Of a stretch of 64,000 bases of DNA, positions 18,301 to 25,846 are shown piece by piece. The DNA is from JAVBNT01 sp031551355 (GTDB lineage Bacteria > Vulcanimicrobiota > CADAWZ01). The stretch is from the NCBI GenBank assembly GCA_031551355.1, contig JAVBNT010000001.1, positions 1 through 64,000 of the forward strand, in the 5' to 3' direction. A model generated the notes under the pieces. It worked only from the letters and a program-made list of their open reading frames with translations. It did no database searches and was not told where the DNA came from. The stretch's first letter is position 1; every line of letters begins with the position of its first letter. The translations under genes were made by a program, and so were the position numbers.

Positions 18301-18564
18301 GATCTAATAGTTCATAAGCAAAGTCCTCTGGTTTTTGAACGTATATTTGAGTGTTATATGAAACTGGATCAAAAGCAAAAGGCTTTTGAAGTTGCCTGGC
18401 AATATTACTGTTTTAGCGGCAGCAGTGTAAAATCCGCGGAATTACTGATTGATGTTCTTGAAAAACTCGGCAGAAGGGAAGAGGCCAGAGCTATTGCTAT
18501 TAATGAATTGAGTAAATCTCCGTTTAATAAACTATTTTTGAATACAATCTATAAAAATAATTAA
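15370..18564 (+). CDS. Membrane protein fused to spermidine-synthase-like and TPR domains
   Basis: 1064-residue three-part protein. Residues 1 to about 490 hold many hydrophobic segments in two similar halves, each opening with a G-x-x-SL-Y-x-x-x-W motif typical of the fused MFS/spermidine synthase family. A Rossmann methyltransferase/spermidine-synthase-like domain follows, with GLGSG near residue 569, an acidic VEIEP strand end, and SEPSNPW near 641. From about 860 to the end are TPR-like helical repeats. The catalytic Asp of true spermidine synthase is replaced in the SEPSNPW motif, as is usual for the fused family, so polyamine synthesis should not be assumed. The rlmD gene follows 26 bases later. 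Confidence 0.8.
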   Translation: MTSNLKNKQGDMLVISVCFFLSGMCGLIYQVLWTKMLGLVFGHTTLAISTVVTAFLAGLALGSFILGRIADKKDNPFQKLSSLGGPWQITSYCVMEITIGVFCFLTPWLFKLVEVIYLQCVDWSPFSLNLLRFLLCAIVMIIPTMAMGATLPLISKFLISTNREVGEKLGFIYSINTAGSVLGTFLAGFVLIPNAGISSTLLCAAILNVGIGIFLLSYGRGMQTDSPPETGQKIVEAVVDEAKEKDAAPVAAQPRNAIISVFVVVFAMSGFASLVYELAWNRSLALALGSSTYAFSAMLATFLFGTALGSYIFSKMSKTRDFDFGSFAINQFFIGISSVISVMLLGLLPIIFGKLLNYISSSYNLVIVTDFILCFLAMILPTTLIGISFPLAGKLYTNKIENLGKSIGDIYAINTIGSVSGSFLTGFVLMPWIGVQHTIFIAVCFNMIGALLLILLSSGNARVKVSWAVVIVACILSVFFIPKWDNRVMASGLFRGKGYNDTGRFATEDVVYYKDGISCSVAVIKSGESISLKVNGKADASNAADMSSQILVGYLPIFYHKDPQSVFLLGLGSGVTAGAVLDHPAVKNLECVEIEPATMDAAAFFSKYNRNALADSRLKMHVGDGRNRLLSSKKKYDVIISEPSNPWISGVASLFSKEYFELCKSRLNDDGVACIWLQLYSISPEDVKMILTTVSSVFPEMDLWLSYSDCIIVCSEKPLFFKYDQYRKVADNSSTFKDYKPFLKINHPDEFFSYYLTNRASIIPLTIGNRVNTDDLLFLEYSAPVSLYNDSALTNLDGLFRYKTSFSPSFEGNVDLSPDFYSSAYDVCKSYVPSFADSLVEEGLKRYKNESKLNICTVDSLINAKKIPQAEARLDSLIKSEPENPQYLRFKADREYEISRYSQAELFYEKLYNLKAMDSIVFIKYLTALHRTGQYEKMLELSDAALKMYPEGSDIFNFTKLEALYALGRIEEAAVCADLIVHKQSPLVFERIFECYMKLDQKQKAFEVAWQYYCFSGSSVKSAELLIDVLEKLGRREEARAIAINELSKSPFNKLFLNTIYKNN

Positions 18565-18590
18565 TCAAAATATGCGGGGGATTTGCTTCT

Positions 18591-19970
18591 TTGAACAGTG
18601 AGAAGGTAATGTCATTCAAAAGAGGGGATAAATTCCCTGTAGATATAGAGTCCGTTGCTTCCGGCGGCGAGTCTGTTGCAAGGATTGATAATTTTGTGAT
18701 CTTTGTGCCCTTGGCTGCCCCGGGAGACCGGGTTGTTGTTGAGCTTGATGCTGTTAAAAAAAACTATGCTACGGCAAAAATAGTATCCTTTGAGTATAAA
18801 TCGGGTTTGCATGTAAGTCCTGCCTGCGATTATTTCGGGCGCTGCGGCGGATGTCAGCTGCAGCACCTTTCCTATGAAGCGCAAATTTCCGTAAAACGTC
18901 AGATAGTAATGGATAATATCTCCAGGATAGGCGGTTTAGATGTAGATGTTGCAGAACCGTTGGCAATGAATTTACCCCTAGGTTATAGAAACAAGGTTCA
19001 GTTTGTTGCTTCGGCAGGCAGGAACGGTATATCTTTTGGCCTTTACGAAAAATCCTCCCATAAAGTTGTTCCCATTCCATCATGTCCGCTTCAAAATACC
19101 CTTTCCAATGAAATACTAAACACGATCGTCACAATTGCCCCGTCATTCAAATGGAGACCGTATAACGAACATAGCCATAACGGAGAGCTGCGTCATGTCG
19201 CAATCAGAACTTCATCCTCGGGTGATGAAGCGCTTGTTGTTCTTGTTTCCAACGGGCATTTGCCGGGGGGAGCGGCGTTTGCCAAGAAGCTTTGTTCCCT
19301 CCACCCGCAGATAAAGGGCGTGGTTATGAATATAAACAGGAAAAGAACTAACGTTATTCTTGGAGATAAAACGATAGTCTTGTCCGGTGAAGATGCAATT
19401 TTCGAAGAAATTAAAGGCATTAGCTTTAAGATTTCATCAGGAAGTTTTTTTCAGGTCAACACTGAGGGTGCCTTGCGTCTTGCAGAGGTTGCCGCCGGTT
19501 TTTTCCCCGGGCGCATAAACGGCAAAATACTTGATGCCTATTGTGGTTCGGGATTTTTTTCTATGTTTCTTGCCGGCAAGTGCAGGAATGTTGTCGGTAT
19601 AGAAGAATTTGCGCCGGCTGTTGAGGATGCGCGCAATACTGCTGAATACAACGGCATTGATAATGCCGGGTTTATGGCAGGAAAGGTGGAGGCACTGCTG
19701 CCGGAAATGATTTCATCAGGCGTATTTTTTGATGCCGTGGTGCTGGATCCGCCGAGAAAAGGACTTGAATCATCTGTAATTGATGTCATATCATCTTCAT
19801 CAATACCTTCGGTTATATATGTTTCATGCAATCCTTCGACTCTTGCCAGAGACCTGAAGCTGTTTAGTGAAAAGGGCTATGCCGTTGATTCCATCCAGCC
19901 TGTTGATATGTTTCCTCAGACCTCGCATATAGAATGCGTGGCAAAATTATCCATTAAAACGCCGGATTGA
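18591..19970 (+). CDS. rlmD: 23S rRNA (uracil-C5)-methyltransferase, RlmD/RumA type
   Basis: 459-residue SAM-dependent RNA m5U methyltransferase. An N-terminal TRAM domain (about 1-65) is followed by the [4Fe-4S] cysteines C79, C85, C88 and C165. The SAM-binding motif DAYCGSGFF lies near residue 320, DPPRKGL near 388, and the catalytic Cys in VSCNPSTL at 413. The TTG at 18591 is preferred because GGGGG precedes it at a good distance. An in-frame ATG at 18609 is possible. The target uracil (1939 or 747) cannot be told from sequence. It probably shares a transcript with the membrane fusion gene upstream. Confidence 0.9.
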   Translation: MNSEKVMSFKRGDKFPVDIESVASGGESVARIDNFVIFVPLAAPGDRVVVELDAVKKNYATAKIVSFEYKSGLHVSPACDYFGRCGGCQLQHLSYEAQISVKRQIVMDNISRIGGLDVDVAEPLAMNLPLGYRNKVQFVASAGRNGISFGLYEKSSHKVVPIPSCPLQNTLSNEILNTIVTIAPSFKWRPYNEHSHNGELRHVAIRTSSSGDEALVVLVSNGHLPGGAAFAKKLCSLHPQIKGVVMNINRKRTNVILGDKTIVLSGEDAIFEEIKGISFKISSGSFFQVNTEGALRLAEVAAGFFPGRINGKILDAYCGSGFFSMFLAGKCRNVVGIEEFAPAVEDARNTAEYNGIDNAGFMAGKVEALLPEMISSGVFFDAVVLDPPRKGLESSVIDVISSSSIPSVIYVSCNPSTLARDLKLFSEKGYAVDSIQPVDMFPQTSHIECVAKLSIKTPD

Positions 19971-20047
19971 AAATGACTGTTCCTTTTTGGATATTTTGCG
20001 GATACCGTTCGGATGGAGTTTTTTAACGGTGGCGCCTAATTTATTTT

Positions 20048-20425
20048 GTGAGCATTAATATGAAGTTACGCAAAGAATATACATGCCCTTTGGAAATCGT
20101 CCACGATATTATCAGGGGTAAGTGGAAAACGATTATTGTCTTTATGCTGAGAGGCAGCGGCCTTTCATTATCGCAGCTTGAGCATGGTATAGAGGGCATT
20201 AACCAGAAAATGCTTTTGCAGCACCTGAAGGAACTGAGAAAATACGGTATTGTGGATAAGAACAGTGCCGGGGGATATCCGTTGCATGTGGAATACTTTC
20301 TGACTGAGAGGGGGCAAAAAATGCTTGCCGCCGTTAATATTATGCAGGAAATCGGTATTGATTATTTAGTTGAAAATGGTATGACTGATTTTTTGGACCT
20401 CAAAGGGATATGTTATCAAAAATAA
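20048..20425 (+). CDS. HxlR-family transcriptional regulator
   Basis: About 120-125 residues, a winged-helix DNA-binding protein. It shows the HxlR signature: a Cys-Pro near the start, then an I-x-G-KWK segment and a helix-turn-helix reading LSQLEHGIEGINQKML. HxlR proteins often respond to redox stress through that N-terminal Cys, or to electrophiles. The start may be GTG 20048 or ATG 20060; neither has a strong Shine-Dalgarno. It sits just upstream of an isochorismatase-like hydrolase with its own promoter, a common regulator-target pairing. Confidence 0.85.
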   Translation: MSINMKLRKEYTCPLEIVHDIIRGKWKTIIVFMLRGSGLSLSQLEHGIEGINQKMLLQHLKELRKYGIVDKNSAGGYPLHVEYFLTERGQKMLAAVNIMQEIGIDYLVENGMTDFLDLKGICYQK

Positions 20426-20455
20426 ATATTTTTATACATACAAAAAAGTGGGTAA

Positions 20456-20483
20456 TTTACAAACTTTCCGCAGCCGTTATAAT
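20456..20483 (+). promoter_or_regulatory. Sigma-70 promoter of the isochorismatase-like gene
   Basis: TTTACA (20456-20461) and a perfect TATAAT (20478-20483) are 16 bases apart, 68 bases before the start codon. The site lies between the HxlR regulator and its likely target, so the regulator may act here. Confidence 0.6.
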
Positions 20484-20550
20484 TTTAGCAGTGCATGCGG
20501 ATTTTTTATATTCCTGGCATATAATTTGTGAAGACTGAGGTGGTTTCATT

Positions 20551-21102
20551 ATGAAAAAGGCGTTATTGCTTATTGATATTCAGAATGATTATTTTGCCGG
20601 CGGCAGAAATCGTCTGGTGAATTCTGAACAGGCCGCGGAAATAGCAAAGCTGGCGCTTGATTTTTTTCGCAGGAAGAATTTACCGGTATTTCATATACAA
20701 CATATCAGTCTGCATGAGGGAGCGGATTTTTTTCTGCCGGACTCTGAGGGGTGTAAGATTTATGAAAGTGTTTTCCCGGAACAAAATGAAGCTGTAATCG
20801 TGAAACATACGCCGGACAGCTTTTTGATGACCGATTTACATCAGCAGCTTTCACATGCCGGTATCGGTCAGCTTTTTGTTTGCGGAATGATGACCCATAT
20901 GTGTCTTGACACCTCGGTACGCAGTGCAAAAATGCTGGGCTATGAAGTCTGCCTGCTTCATGAAGCCTGCGCGACAAAAGATTTGGTATGGAATGGGGAA
21001 ATAATACCGTCGGCAACGGTTCATAAGACTTTTATGGCTTCACTGGCAGGAATTTTTGCCGAGGTTATATCTGTGAATGAGCTTGAAAATAGGTTGTTAT
21101 AA
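20551..21102 (+). CDS. Isochorismatase-like cysteine hydrolase
   Basis: 183-residue member of the isochorismatase superfamily. The Asp-Lys-Cys triad is visible as D9 (LIDIQNDYF), K85 (VKHTPDSF) and C118 (THMCLDTS). Members hydrolyse nicotinamide, isochorismate, ureas or other amides, and the exact substrate cannot be inferred. GAGGTGG precedes the ATG. It has its own promoter 68 bases upstream and lies beside the HxlR regulator. Confidence 0.9.
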   Translation: MKKALLLIDIQNDYFAGGRNRLVNSEQAAEIAKLALDFFRRKNLPVFHIQHISLHEGADFFLPDSEGCKIYESVFPEQNEAVIVKHTPDSFLMTDLHQQLSHAGIGQLFVCGMMTHMCLDTSVRSAKMLGYEVCLLHEACATKDLVWNGEIIPSATVHKTFMASLAGIFAEVISVNELENRLL

Positions 21103-21201
21103 GCTGAGCTTTATACCGGGTCAGGCACCTCAAAAGTCATTATCAACTAATATCCTGAGTGTCACAAAACTTGGGAGAAGGTCACTACCGGATTTTTTAC
21201 T

Positions 21202-21399
21202 GTGCTGATGATGGCACCGGTTATGACTTTACTTGTTAATCTTATGAATAGAGGTTTTGCCGCCGATTTTTTGAATATTTGGCTTTTAAGACTTGCTTTA
21301 AATTTTCCGTTTGCATTTTTACTGCAGATATTTCTTGCCGGTCCTGTGGTCAGGAGCATTTTTAGAAAACAATTGGAAGGCGTGCCTGGTAACCAGTGA
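21202..21399 (+). CDS. DUF2798-like small membrane protein, start uncertain
   Basis: At least 65 residues with two hydrophobic segments and a P-V-V-R-x-I end like DUF2798 proteins. The GTG at 21202 is the only start codon in frame, yet homology-like sequence (TWEKVTTGFF) continues 5' of it to about 21160. The frame there has no ATG, GTG or TTG before the stop at 21148. The gene may be 5'-damaged. Its TGA overlaps the GTG of the next gene, which suggests coupled translation. Function unknown. Confidence 0.5.
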   Translation: MLMMAPVMTLLVNLMNRGFAADFLNIWLLRLALNFPFAFLLQIFLAGPVVRSIFRKQLEGVPGNQ

Positions 21400-21764
21400 A
21401 GATAAATAAGATATATACATTGGCTTTTTTCATTTTTTTGATCATTGAAATTATAATAGCGCTGTTTGTCAGAGACAGCTTTATCCGGCCTTATATGGGT
21501 GATGTCCTTGTTATTGTTCTTGTCTATTGCTTTGTGAGGATTTTTTACTGCGGAAAAACAACATTGCTTCCGTTTTATGTTTTTATATTTGCCGTATTTG
21601 TTGAACTTGCGCAGTTTTTTAATGTTGCCGGTCTTTTGAATTTGCGTAAAGACAGTCTCGTCGGGACTGTCATCGGCACTGTTTTTGACTTTCACGATAT
21701 TATCTGTTATTTAGTCGGCTGTATTATTTTGTTTATATGGCAAAAGTTTTTCGAAAAAAACTGA
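21396..21764 (+). CDS. DUF2809 family membrane protein
   Basis: 122 residues with four predicted membrane helices. The I-R-P-Y-MGDVLVI segment, the F-V-E-LAQFF motif and an LGTVFD-like GTVFDFHD near the end fit DUF2809. It starts with GTG overlapping the previous stop by four bases, so the pair is probably translated together. Function of the family is unknown to me. Confidence 0.75.
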   Translation: MKINKIYTLAFFIFLIIEIIIALFVRDSFIRPYMGDVLVIVLVYCFVRIFYCGKTTLLPFYVFIFAVFVELAQFFNVAGLLNLRKDSLVGTVIGTVFDFHDIICYLVGCIILFIWQKFFEKN

Positions 21765-21778
21765 TCTTTTTTGTCTTA

Positions 21779-21843
21779 TAAAAAAAGCTCTTGAACCGTG
21801 AAAATCAAAATATTGGTTTTGCACTAACAGTCAAGGGCTTTTA
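21779..21843. terminator. Bidirectional terminator between convergent genes
   Basis: AAAAGCTCTTGA near 21783-21795 pairs, with one G-U, with TCAAGGGCTTTT (21832-21843). It separates the DUF2809 gene from the glutathione peroxidase gene, which converges on it. Confidence 0.6.
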
Positions 21844-21864
21844 TTTTGTATTGTTTGTTTTTAA

Positions 21865-22398
21865 TTACAGAAGTTTTTCTATTGCCGATTTAAGGGCCTC
21901 TGGTTTGAATGTAGGGGAGAACCGTGCAACGGGGATTCCGGTTTTGTCAATAAGAAATTTTGTGAAATTCCATTTGATGTCTTTGTCTCCCTTGAACGGA
22001 GCAATGTCTTTTATTTTTTCCCTGAATGCTTCAGCCTGCTCATCTTCTGTTTCATTGTCGATCTGTTCTTTCAAAAAAACAAACAACGGATGTGTTCCTT
22101 CACCGTTGACGTCGATTTTTGAGAATCTCGGAAAAGTCGTTCCATAGTTAAGTGTGCAAAAGCTTGAAATTTCTTCATCTGTTCCCGGAGCCTGTTCAAG
22201 AAACTGGTTGCAGGGAAAATCAAGGATTTCAAACCCTTTGTCCTTATATTGTTTGTACAAAGCTTCAAGCTGTTCATACTGCGGAGTAAGGCCGCAGCGA
22301 GTGGCTGTATTTACAATGAGTATTACTTTATTTCTGTATTGTGACAGCGGCTGCTCCGCTTGCTGTTTATCTTTCGCGGAAAAATCATAGATATTCAT
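21865..22398 (-). CDS. Glutathione peroxidase, Cys type
   Basis: 177-residue peroxidase of the GPx family. The peroxidatic Cys is C35 (NTATRCGLT). The supporting Gln is Q69, in FLEQAPG where most have FGGQEPG, and the WNFTKF segment gives Trp and Asn. C81 in SSFCTLNYG sits where the resolving cysteine of thioredoxin-dependent GPx enzymes lies, so thioredoxin is the likely reductant. No signal peptide. It adds a peroxide sink for the hydrogen peroxide made by superoxide reductase elsewhere in the window. Confidence 0.9.
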   Translation of the reverse strand: MNIYDFSAKDKQQAEQPLSQYRNKVILIVNTATRCGLTPQYEQLEALYKQYKDKGFEILDFPCNQFLEQAPGTDEEISSFCTLNYGTTFPRFSKIDVNGEGTHPLFVFLKEQIDNETEDEQAEAFREKIKDIAPFKGDKDIKWNFTKFLIDKTGIPVARFSPTFKPEALKSAIEKLL

Positions 22399-22606
22399 AA
22401 AATACTATACGCTCCTTTACGCTTCTTTTGTTTGATTTTTGAATATTAAGAAAATTTGACGCTTATAGCTTTAAGTCCTTTGGAATGGTTATTTTATGTT
22501 TTTCTGTAATTATACTTTGCCGGTATTTGCGGTTAAAGGAGTTTTGGTGTACTCGGGGAACATTGAGGATATTAAAATATTTTGTATAAATCAAAGGAGT
22601 ATCGTT

Positions 22607-24232
22607 ATGCATAATGCTTTTTTTGAAATCAGAAAACCGGTTAATGAGCCCATTTTTACCTATGCCAAGGGAACGCCTCAGCGTGAGGAACTTACCCGTA
22701 AACTCGCCGAAATGAAAAAGGATACTCTTGAGATCCCCTGTATTATCGGCGGGAAGGAGATTAAAACCGGAAATATGGGTCAGTGTGTTGAGCCGCATAA
22801 CAAGTCAAATATACTTGCCAATTACCATATAGCCGGCCCGGGCGAAATAAAAATGGCGATTGATGCTGCCCTCTGTGCGAAAAGAGAATGGGAAAACATG
22901 CCGTGGGAGCATCGTGTAGCTATTTTCTTGAAAGCTGCACAGCTTATAAGCACAAAATACCGTATGACATTAAATGCTGCGACTATGCTTGGTCAAAGCA
23001 AAAATGCGTATCAGGCGGAAATAGATTCTGCATGCGAACTTATTGATTTTCTTAGATTTAATGCATACTTTCTGTCGGAAATATACAAGGAGCAGCCTCT
23101 GTCTGTTCCCGAACATTGGAATAGAGTTGAATACCGTGCTCTTGAGGGCTTTGTTGCCGCAGTGACTCCTTTTAATTTTACGGCTATAGCCGGTAACCTT
23201 AATGCTTCACCGGCAATATGCGGAAACACCCTGGTCTGGAAACCGTCCAGTACTTCCGTTTATTCCAATTATTTTGTGATGCGTATTTTTCAGGAAGCAG
23301 GTCTTCCTGCAGGAGTTATTAATTTTGTTCCCAGCAAGGGGGTTGAGTTTGGGGAAATTGTTTTCAGGCACCCTGAACTTGCGGGGATACATTTTACCGG
23401 TTCGACTCAGGTTTTCAAAACGATGTGGAAAACATTGGGCGAGAATATTGAGAACAGTAAGTATTATCCGCGTCTTGTTGGAGAGACAGGCGGCAAGGAT
23501 TTTGTTTTTGCCCATAAAAGCGCTGATGTTACAGCTTTGGCGACAGCTCTTATTTGCGGTTCTTTTGAGTATCAGGGACAGAAATGTTCTGCCGCGTCGA
23601 GGGCATATATTCCCAGGTCTATATGGCCTGAGGTGGAAGCAAAACTTAAAGATTCCGTTGCAAAAATAAAGGTTGGCGATGTCTCTGACTTTACTAACCT
23701 TGTAAACGCTGTGATTGATGCCAACGCATTCAACTCAATTAAAAGTTATATAGAGCATGCAAAAGCTTCTTCTGATGCAGAAGTTATTATTGGCGGCGGT
23801 TGCAATGACAGTAAGGGATATTTTGTTGAGCCTACGGTTATTGTTGCTAAAAAACATGATTACAAAACGATGCTTGAAGAGATTTTCGGACCTGTTTTAA
23901 CGGTGTTTGTTTACGATGATAAAGATTATGAAGAGACATTGGCTATTTGTGCCGGGTCCTGTTCCTATGCCTTGACGGGTGCTATTTTCTCTCAGGACAG
24001 GAATGAGATCTCCCGGATGGAGCGTGCTCTTGTTGATGCAGCCGGTAATTTCTATATAAATGATAAACCGACAGGTGCGGTTGTCGGGCAGCAGCCGTTC
24101 GGAGGAGCCCGTGGAAGTGGTACAAACGACAAGGCGGGAAGTAAACTGAATCTTTATAGATGGATTAGCGCCAGAAGTATGAAGGAAACTTTTAATCCTC
24201 CTGTCAGTTTTGAATATCCTTTTATGAAATAA
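22607..24232 (+). CDS. pruA: L-glutamate gamma-semialdehyde (P5C) dehydrogenase
   Basis: 541-residue aldehyde dehydrogenase that oxidises the P5C hydrolysis product to glutamate with NAD+, the second step of proline breakdown. Length and motifs match the ALDH4A1-type stand-alone enzyme. They are TPFNFTAIAGN, FTGSTQVF, the general base E293 (GETGGKD), the catalytic C327 (GQKCSAASR), EEIFGPVL, and QPFGGARGSGTN near the end. The start at 22607 has AAAGGAG eight bases upstream; an in-frame ATG at 22496 adds 37 residues without such a site. No proline dehydrogenase is nearby. Confidence 0.9.
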   Translation: MHNAFFEIRKPVNEPIFTYAKGTPQREELTRKLAEMKKDTLEIPCIIGGKEIKTGNMGQCVEPHNKSNILANYHIAGPGEIKMAIDAALCAKREWENMPWEHRVAIFLKAAQLISTKYRMTLNAATMLGQSKNAYQAEIDSACELIDFLRFNAYFLSEIYKEQPLSVPEHWNRVEYRALEGFVAAVTPFNFTAIAGNLNASPAICGNTLVWKPSSTSVYSNYFVMRIFQEAGLPAGVINFVPSKGVEFGEIVFRHPELAGIHFTGSTQVFKTMWKTLGENIENSKYYPRLVGETGGKDFVFAHKSADVTALATALICGSFEYQGQKCSAASRAYIPRSIWPEVEAKLKDSVAKIKVGDVSDFTNLVNAVIDANAFNSIKSYIEHAKASSDAEVIIGGGCNDSKGYFVEPTVIVAKKHDYKTMLEEIFGPVLTVFVYDDKDYEETLAICAGSCSYALTGAIFSQDRNEISRMERALVDAAGNFYINDKPTGAVVGQQPFGGARGSGTNDKAGSKLNLYRWISARSMKETFNPPVSFEYPFMK

Positions 24233-24255
24233 TTTGAAATAATTTATATACTTCG

Positions 24256-24284
24256 TTGACTTTGATTGTTTTTGAGTATATAAT
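24256..24284 (+). promoter_or_regulatory. Strong sigma-70 promoter upstream of the pseudopilin gene
   Basis: TTGACT (24256-24261), a 17-base spacer and a perfect TATAAT (24279-24284). It lies about 120 bases before the pseudopilin start. Confidence 0.7.
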
Positions 24285-24316
24285 TTGTCATGAAGGGGCA
24301 TGGCATTTGTTTTAAT

Positions 24317-24338
24317 AACCGGGAGGAGGGGCCCGGTT
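24317..24338 (+). promoter_or_regulatory. Leader hairpin with GGAGG-like loop
   Basis: AACCGGG (24317-24323) pairs with CCCGGTT (24332-24338). The 8-base loop reads AGGAGGGG, an anti-16S-like sequence with no start codon behind it. It lies in the transcript leader after the promoter at 24256. A 10-base direct repeat (ACTATTCATA at 24346 and 24371) follows. A regulatory leader is possible. Confidence 0.35.
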
Positions 24339-24400
24339 TCTGTTGACTATTCATAGTAATTTATATGCAGACTATTCATAAGAAAAAAGAAGGGGGATGT

Positions 24401-24835
24401 ATGAAAAGAGTTTTGCGGAGAGGGTTTACGCTTATAGAGTTGATGATTTGTATTGTGATAATATCTTTGTTGGCCGGTATAGTGTTCCCTCATTTTGTAA
24501 TGGTAAGGTCAAGAGCCAGATATGTTGCCTGTATATCAAATATTAAAAATATATCGACGGCTTTGGAATCCTATTTTGCGGATAAAAAGGTATATCCTAC
24601 TGTGGCGGAGTTTAAGGGAACTGATTTTCAGGGTTCGTCTTCATATATACATACGCCGAAGTGTCCGAGTACTAAACTTGATTATGAATATATTCCCTCA
24701 TCTGATAACGGCGTTTCTCCGACAGGGTATATTCTGGCTTGTCAAAAAGGTGAAAACGCGCATGTGATAGTAAACCATGCAGATGGTTATCCGCAGTTCA
24801 CATCAAACGGTCATTTAATTGAAAAGCCTGATTAG
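24401..24835 (+). CDS. GspG-like pseudopilin / type IV pilin-like protein
   Basis: 144 residues with a class III signal peptide. The prepilin peptidase site lies after G8, giving a mature start F-T-L-I-E-L with the conserved E13 (fifth mature residue). A 20-residue hydrophobic helix follows. The globular part carries two cysteines (around CPSTK and LACQKG) and ends in an acidic, loop-rich tail like GspG/type II secretion pseudopilins. GGGGG precedes ATG 24401, which is preferred over the ATG at 24365. No other secretion genes are nearby. The next two genes follow closely. Confidence 0.85.
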   Translation: MKRVLRRGFTLIELMICIVIISLLAGIVFPHFVMVRSRARYVACISNIKNISTALESYFADKKVYPTVAEFKGTDFQGSSSYIHTPKCPSTKLDYEYIPSSDNGVSPTGYILACQKGENAHVIVNHADGYPQFTSNGHLIEKPD

Positions 24836-24861
24836 CCTTTAGATAATGGGGGAGGGTTTCT

Positions 24862-25395
24862 GTGTTTTCTTTGCGGCATTTTGTTATTATGATTTTTTTA
24901 TTTGTTGTTACGACGGTGCATTTACCGGCTCAGGATAATAATATTCCGCCCGGAGGGAAAAAATATCCTGTAAGATTTCATTTTCTTGTTATCCCTAAAA
25001 AAAACGCAGCAATGATTGACTGGGTAAAGGTTATTGATGCGAATGATAATGTTTTAGGTCAGATTGATTTCGGCAAAGGCGATACTGAAGGTGATTCACA
25101 TGTTCTTCTTGATGACAATGGAGGACATTGGGGAGATATTGAGGAGATAGATAATATCTCTGTGCGTTATGTTAATGGAAGAGACTCCGTTTGGGAGCAT
25201 TCGGCTTTTATAGTCTCGCTTGTTAAACCATTGGAAGAAGGTATGATAATAAGAGTAAGATACCGTGATTCCGGGACCGATCTTATGCCGATAGAATATG
25301 TCAGGGACGGCAGGAGCATACGTATAGGCCAGATCTTTCTTGAAAACAGCGAGAAGTGGCTGGAAGACGAATTTGATATCCCGTATGTTAAATAG
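24862..25395 (+). CDS. Secreted hypothetical protein
   Basis: 177 residues starting at GTG, with GGGGGAGGG just upstream. Residues 1-22 form a Sec signal peptide ending HLPAQ. The mature part is beta-rich and acidic with no family I recognise. It starts 26 bases after the pseudopilin gene, so it is probably co-transcribed and exported with or for it. Confidence 0.65.
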   Translation: MFSLRHFVIMIFLFVVTTVHLPAQDNNIPPGGKKYPVRFHFLVIPKKNAAMIDWVKVIDANDNVLGQIDFGKGDTEGDSHVLLDDNGGHWGDIEEIDNISVRYVNGRDSVWEHSAFIVSLVKPLEEGMIIRVRYRDSGTDLMPIEYVRDGRSIRIGQIFLENSEKWLEDEFDIPYVK

Positions 25396-25834
25396 GGGAA
25401 AGCTTGAGAAGTCGGTAAGAGATTTTAGAGAACGGCTGTGTGCCGAATATTGTGTTGATTGTTCAAATAATTGCTGCAGCGGCAGGCTAAATCCTAACGT
25501 TGCGGCAAATTTTCATTTTAGAAGCTTTCCTGTCTTAAGAAATTCAAAGGATAAAACGGACCAACCGTATATTTTGAAAAAAAATTACCGGGAATCTTAT
25601 TTGGTAGGGGCCTGTCCATATTTAAAAAATAACCTGTGTTCAATACATGCTTCCAAAGAACGGCCCCGAGATTGCCGGTTATATCCTTTGTATTTAGCTT
25701 ATCCTTTTTCAATAAAGATTTTTTACCCGTTTTTGCAGGTTGAAACAGGATGCAAAATTTTTGAAGAAGCTGAGAATTATCGTAAAGTTTTCAATTTTGC
25801 CGCTAAGCTTGGTTTGGAAATTCACTTTTCCTAG
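25385..25834 (+). CDS. YkgJ-like cysteine-cluster protein
   Basis: 149 residues from ATG 25385, overlapping the previous gene by 11 bases. Cysteines are arranged C-x3-C-x2-C-x3-CC at about residues 20-31. Later come a CPYL, a LCSIH and a DCRLYPL motif, and a final GCKIF. This matches the YkgJ family (zinc- or iron-chelating cysteine cluster). Role unknown. Its end is 12 bases from the convergent nucleotidyltransferase gene, with no clear terminator between. Confidence 0.7.
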   Translation: MLNRGKLEKSVRDFRERLCAEYCVDCSNNCCSGRLNPNVAANFHFRSFPVLRNSKDKTDQPYILKKNYRESYLVGACPYLKNNLCSIHASKERPRDCRLYPLYLAYPFSIKIFYPFLQVETGCKIFEEAENYRKVFNFAAKLGLEIHFS

Positions 25835-25846
25835 GGACTTAAGACT

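Noticed and set aside
22564..22590. TTGAGG/TATAAA promoter before the P5C dehydrogenase gene
   Set aside because: Spacing is short (15) and the -10 lies only 16 bases from the start codon.
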